Assembly (NCBI GenBank): GCA_009103225.1
Contig: RHPI01003488.1
Coordinates: forward strand, 1 to 58,614
DNA: 58,614 nucleotides
Direction: 5' to 3'
From: Chlorokybus atmophyticus
Taxonomy: Eukaryota; Streptophyta; Chlorokybophyceae; Chlorokybales; Chlorokybaceae
In this document: positions 22,501 through 33,837 of the stretch, piece by piece
Position numbering within the stretch: the first letter of the stretch is position 1
Layout: every line of letters starts with the position of its first letter
The notes under the pieces: generated by a model
Told to the model about the DNA's origin: nothing
What the model saw: only the letters and a program-made list of their open reading frames with translations
Database searches by the model: none
Position numbers and translations under genes: made by a program

Positions 22501-25500
22501 TTCCACCACCTGTTGCTAGTCCTGCAGGCAATGGCACCCGCCTCATTGCAATCTTGTCACTCAGAGATAGGTGCTCGCATGTGTGGTCAATCAGGTTGCT
22601 AGGAGTCAGTGACCTTTGCGCCCCATCTTCCCCTGGGTTAGGCGTTTGGTTGTGGACATCTGCACATAAAATAGATCTGTTACATGGTGGACGGCAGTGT
22701 GCACGACGTCATCTCCTGACGTTGCAGTGCGCTTTGTTTTACTACGCTTGGCCATGAGTGACAAATGCTCATGCATGCTCGCATACGCTTGAGGGCAGGC
22801 GTGGGGATCTCAACCCATACTCAGTGTCAACAAGCCCGCGCATCTTTCTTGCATTGTTGCGTACTCGATTGCATGACATGCTGATAGTTTCGTTCATTTG
22901 CAGGTACACCTGTGGTGGTTGCGCCTGTCACTGCACCGCCAGCTCCAGACGTTCTGCCACCTCCAGGGGTTCTGCCACCTCCAGGGACTCTCCTACCACC
23001 ATTGCCTCCGCCATACCTCGGCCCACTGACACCTTCAGGGGCTCCAGCACCTGTAAGTGTACAATCACCTCACTAGCAGTTCACCATGACATGGCATTGG
23101 CCTGGTGACACAATGTGGCTTCTTGGCAGGTGCCACCTGGGCCGCCTCCTGTGGTAATTGTGGGTTCGCCTTTGCCCGGCACCAATGTGACAGTCAACGG
23201 CACAAGTGCGCAAGTGTTTGTCTCCCAAAATGCAACCGTCAATATCATCGTGAATCTGCCTGTCCCTGGAGTCTGCAACGTTAGCAGCTTCCAGTCCACT
23301 GACAACGCCCTGGCCATCCAAGTGACCTCATCAGCTCCTGTGAATGTCGCCAAATCCTTCTATGTTCTGCAGGTGACTGGCTGTGACGGTGATAGACTGT
23401 CAGTTGTCGCACACCATGAACTGTTTCATGACAAGTTGCACTGCTGGTTACTTTGTGGTGCTTTGTGTGCAAGTGGACAGTCTTACGGTGTGCACACACG
23501 GCATTGCTTGAAATTGACATTCCGCTAAAATAACTATCACAATGTGCCTGCAGCTCACAATTCCCGGATCAGACCCCATTGGCATTGACATTCCTCCAGG
23601 GGCCTGCACTACGGTTGGTGGAGATACTAGCATTAACGTCGCACCTATTATCATCATACACGGTAGGCAATGGCATGCTGCTAGTGCAGTCGTGCTTTGC
23701 TTGGCTTGCTGTGCGCTGCATACTAATGCTTCTGAATGTGCAGACAATGCTCCGCCAGCGCCGATTATCTACACGACTAGCCCACAGACGGAAAACAACA
23801 TCATCGGCCTTCTGATTGAGTTCGGAGAGCAAGTAGTACCAGATCTTACAGTTGATGACATGGTGTTATCAGCCTCCAACATCATGTATGAACAACACAG
23901 CGTTTCAGTCAGAACTATGACAATGTCTGGTAATTATGCAAGATGTTAACGCACATCTTTACCTTGACATGACAAGCTGCGCCCACGCAGTTCTACATCG
24001 CTTATTCGACTTGACCCTGCTTCATTCGCCATGGCCATCGTGCTGGCTGAAGAGGAACAGACGCTTGGAGCATACTTGCCGGCGGGGATTGTTACTGACC
24101 TTAGCGGTCTGTCTAACGTCGAGTCGAACCACGTCTTTGTAAACTACTGTAAGTGGCCAGCATCAGTGTGCTCTGCGTTTGCCTCCTGCACTAGTCAGGA
24201 TTGCTGACTTGCCATGTGCTTGCAGACACGCCATCTGCCACAGCCAGCAACCTTGGCTGGGGTATATCTGCGGCGGTGTGGGCTACAACTGTTGTCACAG
24301 CCGGTTCCTTTATCATGACGGGGATGTCCTACATGGCATCTGGTGTCCCAATGGATGCCGGTAGTTTGACAATGCCAGCAAGCGCACTTGTGGTATGCAG
24401 TCAATGCATCCACATTGGATGATTAGCTGTAGCTGCCACACCTGTCTGTGCATTGCATCTTGCAGCTTCATCACCTAACAACTAACACTGGATGTGATGG
24501 AATTTGCTGCAGTACCTTTACTACCATGTCCAAGTCTTTGCTGGGATGCACGATTTAGCTGCCAGGCTACCTTCTGACTACCGCACCTTTTCAAGCCGAT
24601 TGCTATGGTCCAATTTTCGAGTGGTATTGCCATGGGATGCTGGCAAGGAGTCCGCAAGCTTGTCTGCTCCTTCACCGCCACCTGCACGCCGCATGAGTCG
24701 CCGCTTGTTGGAAACTGTAAACACAGTTTTTCAGCAAGCAGACACTGGTCTCAAGTCCCTGGCGGACAGCGCTTTCAGCCTCACAACAAATGTCGGCAGG
24801 GAGCAGTCTGCTGAACAGAGAATACAACAGCTGTTTGGCAATGCGCAGCGACTTGGGTGGGTGCACTCTGTTCAGCATGTAGCCTGTGCATGCCCTCTTT
24901 GCATTCGCTGACACTCTTTGACCTTTGCAATCTGACCACAGATGGAAGGAGTTTGCGCAGATTGTGTTCTGGGTCGCAGTCGTGACTTTATTGCTGGTCG
25001 CACTTCATGTGGCGTTCATCAAGTTCTGTAAGAATGTCGCTAAATGGCGTCCATGGGGATTCATCCAGTTTCCACGACTTGAGATCTTCCTGTTCACCAT
25101 CAGCGTGCTGGGCATCTCTCAAGCATGTGCATTTCTCATAACAGGTTTGACATCAACGTTGCGTTGCAATGTCGCAACATCGCCAGCCATACTAGGGTGC
25201 TGACCTTGCATATTTGACTTCTGTGCAGTACATACCGTTGGCAGTATCATCCTCGGTGTCATTGTCCTCGTGGTCTTTCCAGTTGGCTTTGCAGCATTCT
25301 CAACATACTGGCTTCATTTCCAACTGATCAAGGTACACAGTGTCTTGCAATGCTAGTGCGTAGCTTGCATTTGGTTAATTGGGCCTGTCAGTGACTTGTG
25401 TGCTTGCTGCAGCGCCCAGCAGTGCGCTTTGTGTTGGAGAATCGCACCAGAGCGAGAGGCTGGCGGCGCTTCTGCTCTCCGCTTATCGGCAGGAAAGTTC

Positions 25501-26876
25501 ATGGCGAATGGAAAGTTGTGGAGCGCAGCATCGTGCCGCATGATGACTGGGTCGAGCGTTGGGGACTGTACTTTGAGGTGGGCATCCCTTTATCCGTTGT
25601 CTTCAATAAGCAGTTCCTAGCTGGCTGATCAAGGCATGCTTTGCCTGAGCGTTGGTCATCATGTTACTGTTTTTGTACAGGACTACATTGGGCCCGTGGT
25701 GGCGTCTGATGAGGTGCAGCATCACCATCTTCTCCGGCAGCACATTATGAACAACGTACGAGTAGCTTACATGGTCATGACCATCTGGCAACGGGTACGC
25801 GCGTGCTCGCACTCGAGGAGCTGGTTTCTGGTTGCATTGTTGCATTGAGAGTCTACATGTATTGTCTCAACTGGCATTTGGTCCCTGGATGCAGGTGGCT
25901 GTTGGTGTGGTCCTTGGAGCATTCGCGCGTTACGGCTCAAACAACAACTTTGTACAGGTAACATGTAGCAGCTTGTTGTCAAAGACATGTGGGTTCAGTT
26001 GGCTTCAAGAACATGTATTGATGCTGTACTTTTGTTCATTGGCAGGTCGGTCTGCTAGCCGGCATAAGTGTCTTCCAGGCATCCTTCCTCATCATACTGA
26101 GGGTGAGTGTCAAGTAGCTTTGCTATACTGCAGCTGGCAGTGTCCCTGTTCCCCCGCATTATCTGAGCCTCGCATACATGTGTGCAGCCCTTTGTGGATT
26201 TCGTGATGGAGACTATGGAGGCGCTGGCAGTGGTCTGCCAGATTGGCGCTTACATCTGCATAATCCTGACAATGCGCGCGGACGATCTAGGCCTCAGTGT
26301 TGATGCCCTTGGTGTGGCGATGATGGTTCTTGCCAGCGCAGCCATCCTCGTGCAGCTCCTCAACCAGTACGTGGCTGTATTTTGAGCTAACCACAATCGA
26401 CTGCTGACATGTCCTGTGCATGTAACTCACTTGAGAGGATGGTACACAGGTGGTATCTTCTATACTTGAACTTCCACACTTATGCACCGACTGCCGCGCG
26501 ACAAGTCCGGCAGATGCCCCCGTTGTGGCAGAAAGCAAAGAAGGCGATGCTGGCAGGTGAGCTCGCAAACTCGCCAACACCATCACCAAGTGTGGCTGCT
26601 GCGAGCGGACAGGACGTAAACAAGCCGCAAGACAAGCTGGACTTCGCTGTGGTGGTCTCTGAGGCGATGAAGGCAGAATTGAGAAACACTTTCGAACCCG
26701 AAAGCGACATGCCAAATCTCAAAGTGCTGAAGGTGGTCACAGAGGGCCCTTCACGTCAGTCTTCCGCACCAAGTACTCTTCTCGCCAGGGCTCTTTCCAA
26801 CAGGCCTTCGCTGGCAGCATCGTATACACCGATTTCGGACGAGCACACGCTTCATCAAGTTGTGCGGGAAAAGTAG
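19549..26876 (+). CDS. Secreted VWA / Pro-rich / Ig-like ectodomain joined to a TRP-like polytopic membrane domain
   Basis: Twenty-four exons start at 19549, 20044, 20362, 20680, 20887, 21092, 21369, 21779, 22102, 22904, 23130, 23554, 23744, 23991, 24226, 24513, 24942, 25229, 25413, 25681, 25895, 26046, 26188 and 26450. They end at 19966, 20130, 20558, 20824, 20965, 21279, 21686, 21892, 22527, 23052, 23372, 23662, 23885, 24148, 24392, 24856, 25144, 25332, 25577, 25794, 25957, 26102, 26366 and 26876 (1531 aa). A signal peptide (LLACCCLVAAA) precedes a VWA-like domain (LDIVFLVEDCN; the metal-site DxSxS is degenerate), a Cys-poor beta region, a Pro-rich stalk and a bacterial-Ig-like domain (LPAGIVTDLSGLSN). 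About eight hydrophobic helices follow, resembling the TRP-like channel family of fungi and algae, then a cytosolic tail. Channel function is inference. The exon 9 donor is uncertain (GC at 22528, or GT at 22521). Confidence 0.8.
22173..22415 (+). repeat. Three 81-bp tandem repeats coding the Pro-rich stalk
   Basis: Each unit encodes 27 residues built around PPASAPPIA-DTNIPPPAPG. The copies are nearly identical, which suggests recent unequal exchange or selection for a regular extended spacer. Confidence 0.85.
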
Positions 26877-29044
26877 AGGTAGCAGGTGGTTTGACTGGTG
26901 GGTGTGATCGGCTTTGATTTGTACATGTAGAAGCAGCGCGGCGCAGGTGTAATCGGCGATGTTCTGTATCATTAACTTGAGGCGTTATTATACCTGTTGT
27001 GTAGAGTTCGTTAGCTAGTGTCCAGCCAATGAAGTGGTAGGTGTAGTGTAGCAACAGCAAGGTAGTTACAATGGACATAGACATTTTCTGTGCACAGTAC
27101 TTAAGTTAACATTGTTGACATCACCACCTCTCCTTGCAAAACAACCATGCTCGAGATGCCCTTCACTTGGTCTCTTTTTCCGGCCTGTGCTTGGGTTGGT
27201 GAGTAATGTGTATGCTGCTACGGGTGCACTATGCAATCACTTGTGATGTACGAGTGATGCACCATTCATTGGCTCGTACAACTCTAGATTCATGTGTTAC
27301 TTGGCATAGGTGATATCATCATCCGTAATACCAAAAGCGCTTTTGTCGTGTATGCCAAGACCTCGTTTTAAAGAAAAAAGACATTATAAAGCGGCGGAGG
27401 GCTGTACACGCTTTGCGCGTATGCTGTTACTGCTATTCAGCACACTCAATACCACATTTACGTATAGTACGCTTGCATTCACGTGTAAAGTACCCATGCA
27501 CCGTGTGCTGAGTTACAACCACAATTGTAGTCAATTACAATTACAGTAAAAAACGGTACGGAGTTACAATCAACACTACAACTGTGACCTGCACTCACAA
27601 TTGTAGTGGATACCATCGTAGCACTGTGCTACGCGTGGTTGTGCAGCTTTTATGGAATATGTATATCATTTGTACCATACAATAGTATTCGGTTATAGTC
27701 GCAATCACATGTAAATACGTGCAATATACGGAGTCTTGCAGCACAGCCCATGTGTGAGTTTGTCATGCATGTACACCGTTTGACATACTTTAAAATATGC
27801 ATTTTTGCGTTGTGATAAGTGCGGGGAGGCGAGTGGTTTTTAAAGTTTAAGGCTGTGCTTTGTAAAGCTGTTGTTCTGCCAGTGATGTTGATGACGACCG
27901 TCGTGTGACGCCGTTCCCTTGACATCTCTTAAAGCCGTCATATGATGCATGGCCTTGGTTGTTAATTTTTCTTGTACGCAACGCCGATTTATAACGATAA
28001 CTCCGGCGTTCTGCATTAGTGGACATGGCAGCGGCAATGCACGGCGGCTGGAGACAATATTGGTTGCAACTGCTGTACTCACTGCAAGCCATTCTACTAG
28101 CGATAGATTTAAATCTCCATCCATAATAGTGATATACGGTGTTATACATGTACAGCATGTTTGATATCACACATATATAATGCATCATACTTGTGTCGCA
28201 CCACACATGACATGACATACTCATATCATAATTGCTATTCACAGATTTAATTCAGGAAAGCATATGATCCAAAAAATGATGCAATAGCTACCTTTACAAA
28301 GGTTTTTCATTCCGCTTGGTAAGCGCGAGAATACTACCATGCGGTATTAACATATGGAGCCCATCAGGCTTCATACTAAAGTTGTAAAGCAGTAACCATT
28401 TGACAAAGTGATTATAATAATGTGTAAAATACATTAACACTTTGCCCGTTTCTAATATTCGGTTGCCTACCCGTGACGCCGTAAGAAGTGTTGCGCCTCC
28501 GCTCATCGTAGCGCTTACGTTACAATGACCTAGATGGGTGTTACATTTGTAGCGCGAGCTTGGGGCACTAGTTGGAACCCCGTTGCGTCCATTTGAGCAG
28601 GGAAGGTGAATGTGCTGATGTGATCAATTGGTCGCACCACGCGCGGCTGCGTGCTGAATTGCGCGGCTATGATGACCTTGCCGGGACGGTGGCAATAGCT
28701 AACCCGCAATGCAAGCATGCGACTGTGAGTTAATGCCTGGAGGAAGGCGACACCTCCAAAAGTGTCGCGGATGCTCTCGTCATAGGGCTTTTGCTACGAT
28801 AGCTTGATTAGTTGTTACACAAACGTAGCTTTTATTGCACTTGGATGTAGAGGCGTTTCTTTGAACATGCACATTACTTAATTGATTGATTGTGGCAAAC
28901 ATCCTAGCGTGTCATTGCACAGATAGTGCTGCAACCTCCTTTCGTGTATCTCTTTGAAAGCAGACACCGCAGAGAACACAACATCTGTACAACATGGCAC
29001 TTGCACAACATGAAGGACGGCCCCCGGGCAATGCACATACCAAA
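26877..29044. other. Intergenic, possible decayed coding relic at 27.84-28.80 kb
   Basis: Three unconnected minus-strand open pieces (28793-28530, 28506-28294, about 28124-27847) carry protein-like composition, for example DATGFQLVPQARATNV before a stop. None is recognised and none has a convincing start. The rest is AT-rich with short repeats of ACAATTGTAGT type at 27520-27610. Confidence 0.35.
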
Positions 29045-29990
29045 TTACAAGCCCGCTTCCAGCAGCAACCCCTCAAAGGCCTCCCAAGTGAGCCCCTGCG
29101 CCACGTACTGCGGCTGGTCGGGGTTGTAGGGCGCCTGCATGCGGTCAATGGAGACAATCGTCGCGTCCTCAGCAAGGACGGGCTCGCCCGGGTCGACTGC
29201 CGTCGGACGGATCAACGAGGAAGAAAACCCCTGTGGAGGATGAGTGTTTCACATTGCTGCTGGCCAACTGTAGCTCAGCTTGAGCTTAGGCTTGTGTTGG
29301 CAACTGGATGCGTTCGATTGGAATGCGCAACAGCACATGCAGACCTGAGTGTAGTTATGGCACTCGCCTGTCAAGTCCGTTGATAAAGCTTAAGTGTGCT
29401 ATCAATCATCACTACAACAGCATCGTGGTAGTGCCATGCTTAGATGGCACAAGCACAGTGGCAAGTGCATGCAGACATACCAGAATATGCAAGCAACATG
29501 GCATGCATGGCACCATGCCAGCCGCTATGACGTCCCCTAGAGTCACAAACTACGTTTCAGTTAGTAAGTGAACTGATGACTTCAATCATAATGGTATAAT
29601 GGTGTAGGACTACTGCACGGAGAAAAGTATATGCCAGCCGTGGCCACCAGTGGCAGGCTTTTCAGCACTAGCACAGACAAAAGAGGAGGGCTATACCCAC
29701 TGCCCCCTTTCCGCTACCTTGAAGACAACGATGTAGTCCTCCTCACCGTCCACCTCAGCAGTTACGGCCAGCACCTCCTGCGGCCGCCGCTCCGTCCATC
29801 GCTCCAGGCGGGCGCCTTTGCTTGACGACCCCTCCGCCGCACAAACAGCGAACCGCAAGCGTCCGGCTGCTGTCACCCCACTTCCCCGCCTCACAGCTCC
29901 CTTCGTCCTCCTGCATAAGCACGATCCCGGCGTCCTGATCACCACCGCCGCCGCCACCGAGACAGCGGCGACACCCGCAGCGACATGCAT
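29045..29990 (-). CDS. Conserved plastid-type protein of unknown function
   Basis: Two exons, 29990-29718 and 29230-29045, give 151 aa. After an Ala/Val-rich, Arg-containing leader of about 45 residues that looks like a transit peptide, the conserved part reads LERWTERRPQEVLAVT, GEEDYIVVFKGFSSSLIRPT and VSIDRMQAPYNPDQPQYV. It ends in LTWEAFEGLLLEAGL. I know this arrangement from a small chloroplast family of plants and green algae (I believe Pfam DUF7734, number from memory). Its biochemical role is not known to me. The splice falls exactly between VVFK and GFSSS. The frame stays open upstream to 30110, so an earlier ATG is possible. The gene is divergent from COPE. Confidence 0.75.
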
Positions 29991-30356
29991 GCTGACGACT
30001 GTGTGAGGAATTCCAACAGCCAAGCGAATGGCGTCGTCATGACCATTGCTATTGCAGAGCAAGTTGTTGGTTGCACAGCCGATTTGCCACAGCTGACAGA
30101 CAACACACAATAATTATCGAACGGAGCATGCAAGCGATAGTCTGTACAACCATACACATGCTTGTGCAGATTATCGTTTTAGACCGGGACAATGGCTGCA
30201 AATCAGACAAGCCTGACGCATGCTTATTGGGCGGGAGGTTGTTGGCGGGGGCATTGGCGGTGTCGTTGACGTTGTCGCTAGGGCTGTTGGTGGCGTGGGT
30301 GTGGCTTTGGGGTTGGCATCGGGTGGTGAGGAGCGGGCGTTGTCCTGTCGGCAGCA
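29991..30356. promoter_or_regulatory. Short divergent promoter region
   Basis: These 366 bp separate the starts of the plastid-type protein gene and COPE and presumably drive both. It is rich in GGCGG/GTTGGCGG words on the COPE side. No TATA box is obvious. Confidence 0.45.
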
Positions 30357-32291
30357 ATGAGCGGCGGCGGGGGCCCTGATCCGCTGTTTCTCGCACGCAA
30401 CAGCTTCTACCTGGGAGCGCACCAGGCCGCCATCAACGAGGCGGCGGCTCTCCCCGCCAACTTGTCCGACCAGGACGCCACTGAGAGGGACTCTCTCGTC
30501 TACCGCTCCTACATCGCGCTCGGCTCATACCAGGTCACTTGCTTTCTGTGCTTGTCACGCTTGAACTTGTATACAGAATGTGACATCTGGCACAGCTGCT
30601 CGCATCAGCATGGCTGTATTGATCTTGCCTGCGTCAGTTGCATTGGGTGATGTTCAGTGACATGCTTTGGTGCGGCATAGCGCGTACTGCTGGTTTGTGG
30701 TGGTGTTCCTCAAGGCATGCTGGTTTTTGCTCTGCAGATTGTCATTGATGAGATCGCAAGCAATGCTCCTACGTCGCTACAAGCTGTCAAGCTCCTAGCG
30801 CAGTATTTTGCCAGCGAACAGAACAAGGTACGAAGCTATAGCTTAATAGACTGCCTTTGCCATGAAGTCAGCGGTAATGGCATGCTTCACCTGGGATTAT
30901 TTTTAATAAACTGCTTCAGACAGCAGGCACTTTCTTGAGTTCAAATTAGTTTTGACATGTATGCACGCATGGCAAGTAAGTATCACTGCTCGCTTATGGT
31001 ACGCATCAGCTCAGTTACTCAAGTTGTGTGTTGCAGGACATGGTGTTGTCAACGCTACAACAGTGGTTGTCTGATCCCAGCTATTCACTATCTGGCCCGT
31101 TGCTACTGGTGGCGGGTGTCATCTATAGCAATGAGCAGGACTATGTGAACGCGTTGAAATGTTTGTTCACTGGTGCAGGCGTGAGCTCAGGCAACCTCAA
31201 GCTTGAACTGTGAGCACTCGCTGTGTTCAACCAAACACGCATTTTGCTCGTACACTGTGTACTACAGATTATGACGATGATGACTCTCAGGGGTAATGTG
31301 TGAGCTCTCTCTGAGGAAGCTCAGAGACTGTGTTGTGTTCATGGCAGGATGGCCACATCTATTCAAGCGTACTTGAGGATGGACAGAGTTGATATTGCAG
31401 AGAAGGAGTTGCGCAACATGCAGTCTGTTGATGACGATCACACGCTCACCCAGCTGTCAACCGCATGGGTCAACTTGGCTGTGGTGAGTGACAGTTGCAT
31501 ACATGCGTATGTACAGAGTGTTCTCGCAAGTTCTGGCTCGTTGTGACAAATGCAAGCAACCACTGTACTACTCAAATGTGGGGTATGGTCGAACTATTGG
31601 ACAGGCGGTATGCATGCAGTAGGTGACTCTGCACACCCTATCTTGTTAGGTCACTGTCTATACAGTCGCAATATCGCTGTCTTGAAGCTCCATCTTGCGC
31701 GCGCCCTATTAGCACATGCTTGTAGATAGCACAAGATGCATCAACGCGGGGTCAGCCCAAGACATGCGCATGCCTGCTCCATGGGTCATGTCCCGTCAAT
31801 GCAGTAGTGACGTGCTGGGTTTCAATGACAGGGTGGTCCGAAGACTCAAGAGGCTTTCTACATCTTTCAAGAGCTTGGAGACAAGTACACGTGGACAGTG
31901 CGTTTGAAAAATGGCAGCGCACTGGCATCCATGCAGATGGGACACTATGAAGAAGCCGAGCGCGATCTTCTGGAGGCCCTAAACAAGGTGACTGCAACAC
32001 TTATGAGTTATCAACTTGTGGTTATCAGTAAGGTTTGGCTTGCATTAGATATTGTGTGCTGTGTCTCTCACGCTGTTTATTTGATCGTCGTTGTCAATGT
32101 GACTCAATTGTTTGCAGGACTCCAACAACTTGGATACACTGGCGAACCTTGTTGTTGCCGATCTGCACGTGGGGAAGCCCGTCACTCGCTACCTGAATCA
32201 GATCAGGACATCAGGCCCCAACCATGCATTCGCTAAGCGGATTAATGCTATGGAGGCCGCATTTGACAGGGCGGCACAACAGTTTTCATAG
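30357..32291 (+). CDS. COPE: Coatomer subunit epsilon (epsilon-COP)
   Basis: Six exons: 30357-30533, 30738-30827, 31037-31209, 31348-31483, 31832-31987, 32118-32291, giving 301 aa, normal for the family (about 290-310). It begins [20 protein letters not shown] and carries [14 protein letters not shown]. The hallmark [20 protein letters not shown] follows, then [17 protein letters not shown] and [18 protein letters not shown]. The fold is a run of TPR-like helical repeats that clamps alpha-COP in the COPI vesicle coat, acting in Golgi-to-ER retrograde traffic. Resemblance to the plant proteins is close along the whole length. Confidence 0.95.
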
Positions 32292-33837
32292 ACTGGTGGC
32301 ACATTAGCCGGGATTGTATGGTACCTGCATTGCCCTTTCACCAATTGGCAGGAAGGGAGCAGGTATAGTGTATATTGGCATGCTGCGCATGCTGCATTTG
32401 TACTGAGAAATGATGACTGCCGTGGTTGCGGCGCCCAGAGTCGCCACCATTCTCACTTCACTGGTTGCAAGAATGAACATTCGCTTTGGCATCCTGTCAC
32501 TGTGGCAAGTTTGCAATTGGAGGTGACCATTGTTGCCGGGGGTGGTGCGGTCTCGGTCTTCATATCGGGAGCAAGTGGCAGCGTAATGAATGTGTGTGGC
32601 CATGCTGATCTTGCTAGTACAGTCAGCGAAGTCAGCAAAGATGCAACCTTTTTGTGGTGTATACGCTAGCATGTCAATGCAAGTCTCATTATACACGTGT
32701 GTATAGGAGTGCTGTTTTTGCACGCATAGGCATGCAATATGCACACAGCAACACCACGTCATCGCTAGACAAGGTTGTAGTCAAACCCTACCGGGCTAAT
32801 CACTATCAAATTGGTAGTTAGTGTCGCGCTTAGTGCGTAGATAGGCTAACATGTAGCCTGGTGGTGTTAAACGTAAACGCAAGCATGCAGTGTGTTGAGT
32901 TGGAGTGTGCTTGGCATGCGGTGTGCTTTGCATTCGCGTGATGCAGCTTGCATGTTTTGTAAACTACCACACTATTATTACCGCCCATCCCCATTAGACA
33001 TGCATGCATAAGGTATATATAGACATGCATGCATAAGGTATAAGTCACAGGGCAACGAAGCATTTCAAATGCACAATAAGCAGCACCACCAGCAGCAAGC
33101 AAACTGGACACAAAGACAGGCAAGAGCAACACTTCCATTATTACAGGGGCTTTACAACTATGTGCACTACTTGCACTACGTGCTCTAGGCGGGGCGCGGC
33201 AGTAGGATGCGGTGGCAAGCAGCAGGAGAGAAGCAACCAACCAACCAACCAACCTAAGCACACAGGCACAAGCGCAACGACAGAATTCTGGAGATGCATG
33301 TTGACATGTTGTAGTTGTTACTTGCCCACAAGGCCGTTATATTGAGGGTGAGTCTCTTCGCAACTCCTGCACATAATGGAATGGAATTTCTGCGCGGCAA
33401 CGCACATGAATGATGTCATGCAGCCTAAATGTTGGGTTTTGTCACAGTTGCGGATGCAATTTTGTTGTGGGTACCATGTACAAGTGCACATGATTGCGCT
33501 GCACTATTCACTGCGCTAGCACACGCGCACATCCATCAGCACACGCCCGCTTGCGCACAGCATCGCACAGTCGTGGATACATCGTTGTGCTGCTTGTTTA
33601 CCACAACACACAACAACATCGCTGGTCGCCTTACACGTACACCAGATACGTGACAACATTTGCGATGCCACATGATTAGCAAGTCCCGGGTCAGGTGCTA
33701 CACAGAGGCAAGAGAAGTGGAGGCACTGACTGTGCACACACATGTCGCTAATGTCACCAAATGCTTTGTGCACGACGGCACACCAGTGATGCTGACAGTA
33801 AAGCACTAATTTGCAACCTTGCTGATACATCAGTACA
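32292..33837. other. Intergenic, no gene seen
   Basis: This lies between the convergent ends of COPE and the DUF7906-type gene. It contains a direct repeat of ATGCATGCATAAGGTATA at about 33000-33040 and an ACCA run at 33237-33254. No coding resemblance was found. Confidence 0.5.
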
